A program made the translations under genes and the position numbers. A stretch of DNA of 64,000 nucleotides, from assembly GCA_012934845.2 (NCBI GenBank), contig WNNJ02000096.1, forward strand, positions 1 to 64,000. The letters run 5' to 3'. Positions 56,702-64,000 of this stretch are shown here, piece after piece; position 1 is the stretch's first letter, and each line of letters starts with the position of its first letter. The stretch is from Pomphorhynchus laevis. Lineage: Eukaryota; Acanthocephala; Palaeacanthocephala; Echinorhynchida; Pomphorhynchidae. The notes below the pieces were generated by a model. That model saw only the letters and a list, made by a program, of their open reading frames with translations, made no database searches and was not told the origin of the DNA.

Positions 56702-57059
56702 ACGAATTTATGATTTATAAAAAACTATCTTAAAAATGGCTTATGTGAGGTTTGAGAACATAAATTACAGCTTTTCTTTTAATCAACAATCGAATCAAAT
56801 ATGAGAAAGTTATCAAAAGCGACAAGTTCACCAATAGCATCGACACATCGCTGCTAATGTATAGAGAATATATATTATATTTAATAAATATATATCATAT
56901 ATTATATTTAATATATAATAAAATATACAATTAAATATCATTTTCTTATTTATTATCATTAATTTTTTGATTATTTTCTACAATTTTGCTGCAATCCCGA
57001 ATAAATTGCTTTTATACGTCAATAATATGCTCGCAAACGATAAAGTAATCCTTTAATTC

Positions 57060-57190
57060 GAAATCTGTAGTACTCCAATCTGGTTGAATCCATATAACTT
57101 TTGCTTGGTCATGATTTTTAATGTTGTTTTGTCAGTGTTGCCAGCTAGTTAGCTTGACCCAAATGGAAGTTGACTAGATTAAAGATGATG
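57060..57190 (-). mobile_element. Naiad 5'-leader fragment
   Basis: taacttttgcttggtcatga, ttttaatgttgttttgtcag, tgttgccagctagttagctt align with 43530-43595. It is a separate, diverged copy of the start of the element. Confidence 0.6.
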
Positions 57191-58216
57191 ACACTTTAAA
57201 CTTAGTTATATTTTCTAGAATAGTTAATAAGTTTCATAGAGTATTTGAAAATCAAAAAGAATTTGATGAAATTTATATTGTAAATTAAACACTACAGATA
57301 TGATATGGTATCAATTAGTTTATCCTTATACCGAAATACAACCTGCCGGCGTATTGGGCAAAAACTAAACGCTTAAATTTATAATGAAGGAACGAAATAA
57401 AAGCAAATTTTAGAACTTAAATTATAATGTCTTAAATGCACATCCTAATTAATAATGATATCAAACATACCAGTGTGCCAAATTGGACTAAAAGTAACGA
57501 ATTGGACGATTTTTAAAATGGGTGGGATATCACAATTTGCCTTCAGGCTACTTTCAATCAAGTTATTGTAAGCAAATGTAACATTTCAGTAATAATAACA
57601 TTAATAGCATTCCAGCTTACTATCACAAGTTAAAATGCTGAAATAACATTTAATATTCATGAAACATGATCTTTGACTTAAGTGGATGATAACGGTGCAT
57701 CAGATTTTAACTATGACGTGTGTGTGATAAAAGAGCATTTTCTAAATTCTCACTGACAAGCGGAGACAGATGCAACGCTTTTAATTTAAAGCTACAACTA
57801 TGAAATTACATCATTTGTAGAATGTGCAATCATAATTATTATAATTTTTAAAAATTTTAATTGATTTTTTTATTGAAAATCTTTTACGAATAATCGATAA
57901 TTATTCAATTATATTAGTGTGCTCTAAGTGCGTGAAACAGTAATTTTAATAAATTAGAATGTCAATAGCTTAAAATGAGAAAATAAACTTTGATCTATTT
58001 ATGTTATAAAAGACCCGGTTTTCGTTTTTCAAAAAGCTAATCTCCCATAATATGGGACAATATTATATAATATCCCATAACAATATGAGACATTATCCCA
58101 TATAAATTAATGGTCAACCAATTTGCAATGAATGTTTTTAGTGAAAATCTTTGAACAGATCATTTTATAGAATACACAGGTTAGTTTGCATAATAAAAGT
58201 AAATATTTGATTTTGA
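57191..58216. other. intergenic
   Basis: AT-rich. A short palindrome of tcccata/tatggga units lies at 58043-58105. No gene recognised. Confidence 0.45.
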
Positions 58217-58316
58217 TGATCCATTTTTCTTTATTGAATTTTGGGAGCAGAATCATAATAGAAAACTTTTAATTTTTCTTTATTGAATTATGGGAGCAGG
58301 ATCAAAATAGACAACT
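58217..58316. repeat. diverged half-units flanking the satellite
   Basis: Two direct copies of a unit of about 56 bases (tctttattgaatt.tgggag.. aacttttaattttt) lead into the satellite and match its cttTattgaattttgacagc portion. Confidence 0.75.
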
Positions 58317-59802
58317 TTTAATTTTTATATTTCGCTAACTTCTGTTAGCATCATCAGAAAAAATACTCTAATATAGTATTTTATATATAATATAGTTTAA
58401 TATAGTTAATAATATAACATAATATATATTAGAGTATAAAATATAATTATTATGTATTTTACAATCAATAATACTGTTCTATCTTTATTGAATTTTGACA
58501 GCAGGATCAAAAATTTAATTTTTATATTTCGCTAACTTCTGTTAGCATCATCAGAAAAAATACTCTAATATAGTATTTTATATATAATATAGTTTAATAT
58601 AGTTAATAATATAACATAATATATATTAGAGTATAAAATATAATTATTATGTATTTTACAATCAATAATACTGTTCTATCTTTATTGAATTTTGACAGCA
58701 GGATCAAAAATTTAATTTTTATATTTCGCTAACTTCTGTTAGCATCATCAGAAAAAATACTCTAATATAGTATTTTATATATAATATAGTTTAATATAGT
58801 TAATAATATAACATAATATATATTAGAGTATAAAATATAATTATTATGTATTTTACAATCAATAATACTGTTCTATCTTTATTGAATTTTGACAGCAGGA
58901 TCAAAAATTTAATTTTTATATTTCGCTAACTTCTGTTAGCATCATCAGAAAAAATACTCTAATATAGTATTTTATATATAATATAGTTTAATATAGTTAA
59001 TAATATAACATAATATATATTAGAGTATAAAATATAATTATTATGTATTTTACAATCAATAATACTGTTCTATCTTTATTGAATTTTGACAGCAGGATCA
59101 AAAATTTAATTTTTATATTTCGCTAACTTCTGTTAGCATCATCAGAAAAAATACTCTAATATAGTATTTTATATATAATATAGTTTAATATAGTTAATAA
59201 TATAACATAATATATATTAGAGTATAAAATATAATTATTATGTATTTTACAATCAATAATACTGTTCTATCTTTATTGAATTTTGACAGCAGGATCAAAA
59301 ATTTAATTTTTATATTTCGCTAACTTCTGTTAGCATCATCAGAAAAAATACTCTAATATAGTATTTTATATATAATATAGTTTAATATAGTTAATAATAT
59401 AACATAATATATATTAGAGTATAAAATATAATTATTATGTATTTTACAATCAATAATACTGTTCTATCTTTATTGAATTTTGACAGCAGGATCAAAAATT
59501 TAATTTTTATATTTCGCTAACTTCTGTTAGCATCATCAGAAAAAATACTCTAATATAGTATTTTATATATAATATAGTTTAATATAGTTAATAATATAAC
59601 ATAATATATATTAGAGTATAAAATATAATTATTATGTATTTTACAATCAATAATACTGTTCTATCTTTATTGAATTTTGACAGCAGGATCAAAAATTTAA
59701 TTTTTATATTTCGCTAACTTCTGTTAGCATCATCAGAAAAAATACTCTAATATAGTATTTTATATATAATATAGTTTAATATAGTTAATAATATAACATA
59801 AA
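58317..59802. repeat. 197-bp satellite, about 7.5 near-identical units, hammerhead-like core
   Basis: The core gctaacttctgttagc starts at 58334, 58531, 58728, 58925, 59122, 59319, 59516 and 59713, exactly 197 bases apart. Units appear identical base for base over most of their length. On the minus strand each unit carries CUGAUGA, one extra U, stem II GCUAAC/GUUAGC with loop AGAA, GAAA, and an A/U hairpin (AAAAAUUAAAUUUUU) as a possible stem III. This is followed by GAUCCUGCUGUC and AAAAUUC, which could pair with the U-run before the core as stem I. The remaining unit is almost pure A/T. Closely related sequence lies after the Penelope endonuclease at 7.0-7.1 kb. Confidence 0.9.
58527..58554 (-). 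ncRNA. hammerhead-like core, representative satellite copy
   Basis: CUGAUGA (58554-58548), extra U (58547), 6-bp stem II (58546-58541 with 58536-58531), GAAA (58530-58527). The inserted U next to the core and the unclear third helix make self-cleavage uncertain. Confidence 0.5.
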
Positions 59803-59979
59803 ATAGTATAATATAATATAATATAAAGTATACATAATATAGTGTAATAAATAATTATTATATATTTTATATATAAATATTATTTGTTATACTTTTTAAT
59901 ACAATAATATTGTATTAAAAAGTAATAAAATAATATTTTTTTAAAAATATTATTTTTAATAAAAAATATTATTTATAAA

Positions 59980-60280
59980 AAAGTTATATTTTATTCTACA
60001 AAACGTATGTGATACGTTTTATTATTTATTGAAACAATCAATAATACTATTTTTCTTTATTGAATTTTGGCAGCAAGATAAAAAAATAATTTTTAATGTT
60101 TTGCAAACTTTCGTTAGTATCATCAGAAAAATACAATAATCATCAGATTATTGTATTATTAATAATCATCATTATTAAATAATACACTATTTTTTCTGAT
60201 GATGTTAACAGAAGTTAGTGAAATATTAAAATTAGAAGTTTCATTTTTTTAATCCTGCTTCCAAAATTCAAAAAAGTTAT
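59980..60280. repeat. foldback of satellite-related arms
   Basis: The left arm (about 60052-60135: ttattgaattttggcagc .. gttagtatcatcagaaaaat) and right arm (about 60188-60275: ttttttctgatgatgttaac .. cctgcttccaaaattc) are inverted diverged versions of the satellite unit. The plus-strand right arm keeps CTGATGA, stem gttaac/gttagt, GAAA. Confidence 0.75.
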
Positions 60281-62447
60281 AGCATGTGCAATACGATATA
60301 TTGAGTATGCAATTTTCTCAACATTAAAGTAAATAAGGGCGTCAAATCTAAATGTTCCTTTTACCATGACTAATATACGTATGCATGTTACATATAGAAC
60401 CATGTTTTAAAATATAGCATCCTTTTAAATATACAATTTCACAACATTTTTTAAATAAAAACAGCTATCAAAAACTAGGCCAACGAAATTAAGGCTTTGA
60501 CATGTTTCTTCTGTGTACAAATGTTGTTCTATAAAAGATAATGTGATAAGTTTTCTTAGCCATAAACTTAAATGCAAAATTTTCATTTTATACGAAAACC
60601 ATCATTTCTGTTTGGATTCTGTTTTAATCTCTGTTGACAGATACGACCATAATATAAGTAATTGATATGACCTCGTTGAAATTGACAATAACAGGAATAA
60701 AAGGCGGCCACTACCCATTAGCGTATCTGCGGCGTGATACGTTTTTATACTCAGTAATGAACGGATTTCTAAAATTCTATTCTTGCAAACATCAACATCA
60801 GCAAAATACCGCAATATGTACTATTTGTCTATTGATTGAACGGCTGCTGTTGGTGATGATCTTGGCGTTGGTGCGATGATTCACCTAAATTCTAAACAAC
60901 AATTTCAATTACTACCAGAAGCAATCAGCCATTGCATTAATTGTAAAAACGATTTGAATTTATTAATTTCAACAAAATACTAAATTCATGAAAAATTAAA
61001 AACGATAATTTAAACTTAAAGGTTGACTTCAATTTTAAAGTGCTAATATCCCAGCAAATTCGTTTTGATTTAATCAATTTGCAGGTAATAAATTAATTTA
61101 AAAAATAAATAAATTAAATTATTTACGAATAAATTCATAAATTATATTAGTGTAACTGAATTTAAAATTATTATGCCTTTTAGAATACCAAATCACACTT
61201 CACACTCTAAAGAGAAAATAAATGATAAAATGCCTCAAATAGAGAAGTCGTCAATTAATTTAACCTTGATCAATTTTAACTTTCAGGGATTTAGTCTGGT
61301 TCTTGAAAATCTTAATAGCAAAATTGATTATTACAAAGCGTAGAATATAAAGTTATAGATTAAAATGACAAAATACCATCCTTTATTTAATTCTATTAAT
61401 ATTATATTATATCGAATAACTATAGATTTAGAAATATATCCATGGTGATCTATATTTTAAAATTGTAAATATCCAGGAACAATCAGGTATAGTTGAACGA
61501 CAAAAAATATTGTTGTCGTTCAACTATACATGATTGTTCCTTGATATTTTAAAATTAAACTAAATATTTTAATTTTGAATTGTATCTAATTAAAATAAAA
61601 TAATAGATAAAAATAAAATAATAGATAAAAATAAAATAATAATAAAAAATAGGTATAAAATTATATATAGTTATGAATATATTATAATTGTATTTATATA
61701 ATAGATAAATTATTATATATAGTAAGAAAACCGAATATAAAAATATATTAAATGTATAGTAAATAAATAATAATGAATAATTAATAAATAATCTATAAAA
61801 AATTTAATGTGTAGTTTTACAAATGTATAATTATATATCTTTAATTAAATACAAATATTTAATAAAAAATTATAATAAAAAATAAAAACGGGTATGCTAT
61901 TTTATATAAATTTAAAACTCAATATTAAAATCGATTCTTTGTTCAAAAAATTTGAACAATATTGTTCAATCAATATTGTTGATTTTAATTTCGATAAGTA
62001 CAAAATTTCATTCTAAATCTACAGGATTTATTCATAAAAGTAATTTAGAGGTTCCCACTGCTGAATTATTATTTTTAAATCATATTACTCATAAAAAATT
62101 TATTAATATAAAAAATAAAGTAGATTTTTGAGCATTAAATTGAATTGTGTATTTTATATTTCTGTAATTCATGATTTACATGCGAAAGCCACATGTAAAC
62201 CATTGAATTATCATAGGTTACATGATATTTACATTATCGATTTATTACATTTTGTAAGCAAAATTCGTTTAATTTGTAAAAATACTGATATTTTCGTTCA
62301 ATATAAAATTTAAAATGGTAGATTGCTAGAAATTAGGAGGAAATAAATTTTTTATCTTGTAGGTACTACTAAGCAGCAAAACGTTTTGAAATTACAATAA
62401 TGTAGTGTATAGATTTAGTGCATCTAAAACTGCGGCAAAATACCAAC
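60281..62447. other. intergenic or long intron
   Basis: Mostly AT-rich. The minus strand around 60878-60826 has a Gln/His-rich stretch (QRQDHHQQQPFNQ then TAG) after a possible acceptor. It could be a terminal exon of the minus-strand gene at 62.4-63.2 kb, but the splice phase does not fit directly. Nothing else supported. Confidence 0.3.
61483..61548. repeat. near-perfect palindrome
   Basis: The arms atatccaggaacaatcaggt plus atagttgaacgacaa and their inverse are about 28 bp, separated by a few bases. One or two mismatches only. Confidence 0.8.
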
Positions 62448-63184
62448 CTGAAAATGCTGAGGCTGGCGATCGAGTGATGCAGCTTGGTTTATAATAGCAT
62501 TTTCTTGTAGTTGTTGACGTTGGTGCTGTTGATGCATTTGTATATCATTGGGATCCATCTGAATAGGATATGCCGATATACTATGAAACTGTTGTTGCTG
62601 TTGCGTTCGCTGTTGATTGAACTGTGCATTAAGCGCTAACGCGTAGGCGTAATCTTGGGCTGGCAATTGTCCAAAATATTCATTACTGTATTGTGGTGGA
62701 GCAACAGCATATGAAACTGGATTAACAGGAACAGAATAGACATTTCGATGTTGTTGCTGTCCTATTTGATTAGAGAGAGCGACTGCTGCAGCCATCGCTG
62801 CTGGATGATTCATATAGGATTGTGGGTCACCTGCAATCGATGCAGCAACATTATGAAGCATTTCTAATTGTTGGTTATTAGTAGGTATGTTACCACTAGC
62901 AGCTTGATTATTGCCACCTATCGCAGCTACGCCTGAAGCGGCAGACAACTGGAATGCTTGCGCCGCCAAGTACTGCTGTTGAATTTGCAACAAATCGGCA
63001 GGTGAAATATGAGCTGCCGATAGAATAGTAGGGGTGAGTGTGTTATTATGCGGGGTATAACAAATAAATTGGGCACCTGGAGTAATCGTGTTGCCAGCTA
63101 AAGCCGCAGCAGCATTTGGATTATTGAATAATGGTGTGGGTACTGCATTAAGAGACAGCTGATTTGCAGGTACAGCTAATTGAG
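62448..63184 (-). CDS. internal exon of a Gln/Ala-rich protein
   Basis: Minus-strand exon of 737 bases. The acceptor tgttttcttatag borders 63184 and the donor CAG|GTTGGT borders 62448. The first two bases finish a codon and the exon ends in phase 0, so both borders agree with the frame. It encodes about 245 residues that are rich in Ala, Gln, Asn and Pro, with runs such as QQQHR, QQRTQQQQQF and AAMAAAVALSNQ. There is no folded domain, Cys cluster or membrane segment. Such sequence is typical of the disordered part of RNA-binding or transcription regulators (Pumilio-, RBFOX- or Nab-like), but no diagnostic motif allows a name. Neighbouring exons were not found. Confidence 0.75.
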
Positions 63185-64000
63185 CTATAAGAAAACACAT
63201 TTTTACAATCATTTTCCTATAAGGAGGTTATACTTTGTCTATATTTGTTTAATTACGTTTCAAGTCTAATTTAACAAAAATTCAATGAAATAACGAGAAA
63301 TATTACAAGAAATGTTTCCACAAGGAAACTCATTTTTGCGCATCATTAAAACAGTAATATACTCAGGGGTTAGTAAAGGGCTTATATATTTTGGCAAAAA
63401 ACATTCACTAAACGTTATCGAAACATAGCTACCCTAAGAATATTTTTTTAAATTCCATTTTTAACTGATTTCGAATATAACAAATATCCGTTTAAAGATT
63501 AAAATGGGCTGAAACGTATTGAAAACTGATTATAGTCGAAGAATTTAATTTAAAGTTATTTAATTTAAAATGCCGACGCATTATAAAATTTATAACAAGT
63601 ATATTTGTGGTGTTAATATTATTTCAATTAGTAGGATTATAAGTTATCATTGTATTTTAAGATCAGTTACTAATATACCAGGCACATTTCTACTAAGTAA
63701 ACAGGCCCTTTAGCTCAGCTAAAAATGATATCAGAATTTTTCATCGTACCAACGTCAGTTTCGTGGTATGGACTTCAGTCGCATCATTTTTAAATTTTTT
63801 GTTTATTTTAGTGGACTTGTAAGCTGCCTGTCTGCATGATACACTTGAAAAATTAATAAATCTATCTATTAACTTTAATCTTAATTAAATCACATGGTTT
63901 ATTAACCGGTTCACAAATATTCTTTTAAATATAAATATTGTCAGTTAAGTCATCTAATGTATTTTGTTCAATTAGATTACTTTATTTTTTATCATCATGT
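63185..64000. other. intron or upstream region of the Gln/Ala-rich gene
   Basis: Pyrimidine-rich tract and branch region next to the acceptor at 63185. No upstream exon identified before the window ends. Confidence 0.45.

Noticed and set aside
60602-60879. Overlapping frames on both strands near 60.7 kb
   Set aside because: No homology; the only suggestive part is a short Gln/His-rich minus-strand stretch whose splice phase does not match the nearby exon.
1-64000. CRISPR arrays, bacterial operons or prophage
   Set aside because: Introns, microsatellites, PLEs and animal receptor genes make this a eukaryotic nuclear sequence; the only regular array is the 197-bp satellite.

Overview
This is a eukaryotic, almost certainly animal, nuclear window. 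It is very AT-rich (roughly three quarters A+T by eye) and gene-poor, with long introns and heavy loads of retroelement debris. The coding content suggests a flatworm, and a free-living planarian-type worm fits the base composition. The evidence is a small heat-shock-like protein with two alpha-crystallin domains (an architecture known mainly from Platyhelminthes), a nicotinic-type Cys-loop receptor subunit, a VWA7-type secreted domain, and Penelope-like retroelements. The organism call is an inference, not a proof.

Layout. 0-9.4 kb is repeat territory: three dispersed copies of an AT-rich repeat (the third lies at 14 kb), a decayed LTR-retrotransposon remnant, fragments of two Penelope-like element (PLE) lineages, and foldbacks. 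10.3-11.3 kb holds a terminal exon of an unrecognised Asn/Ser/Thr-rich protein. 12.7-14.4 kb is a microsatellite-rich block with small insertions, one of which carries a nearly perfect hammerhead ribozyme. 15.3-17.0 kb is an intronless two-domain alpha-crystallin gene, and 18.5-20.0 kb an intronless secreted VWA7-like gene. 20.9-22.1 kb is a pair of foldbacks. 23.7-33.1 kb is a five-exon, four-transmembrane (MS4A/CD20-like) gene that I assembled from splice sites; its 5.8-kb first intron contains a GC-rich, degraded Jockey/I-like LINE. 34-43.8 kb is again PLE-rich. It includes the longest copy of a PLE with an N-terminal GIY-YIG domain (Naiad-type), an orphan minus-strand gene (37.9-38.5 kb) and three long tandem repeats. 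44.3-48.7 kb is a five-exon non-alpha nicotinic receptor subunit, missing only its signal-peptide exon. 49-54 kb carries decayed mobile-element coding sequence, and 54.7-55.1 kb a LINE 3' fragment. 55.2-56.7 kb holds two unrecognised basic, Ser-rich coding segments. 58.2-60.3 kb is a satellite of 197-bp units with a hammerhead-like core. 62.4-63.2 kb is one internal exon of a Gln/Ala-rich minus-strand protein.

The most interesting signal is the recurrence of hammerhead-type boxes (CUGANGA plus GAAA around a short stem) at about ten places. They occur inside foldbacks, next to a PLE endonuclease fragment, and in eight near-identical tandem satellite units. Together they look like a PLE-derived or retrozyme-like self-cleaving RNA family. 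A second signal is a conserved PLE 3' tail with two interleaved perfect stems (pseudoknot topology), present in many copies. The host genes show no operon-like organisation; each looks independently transcribed.
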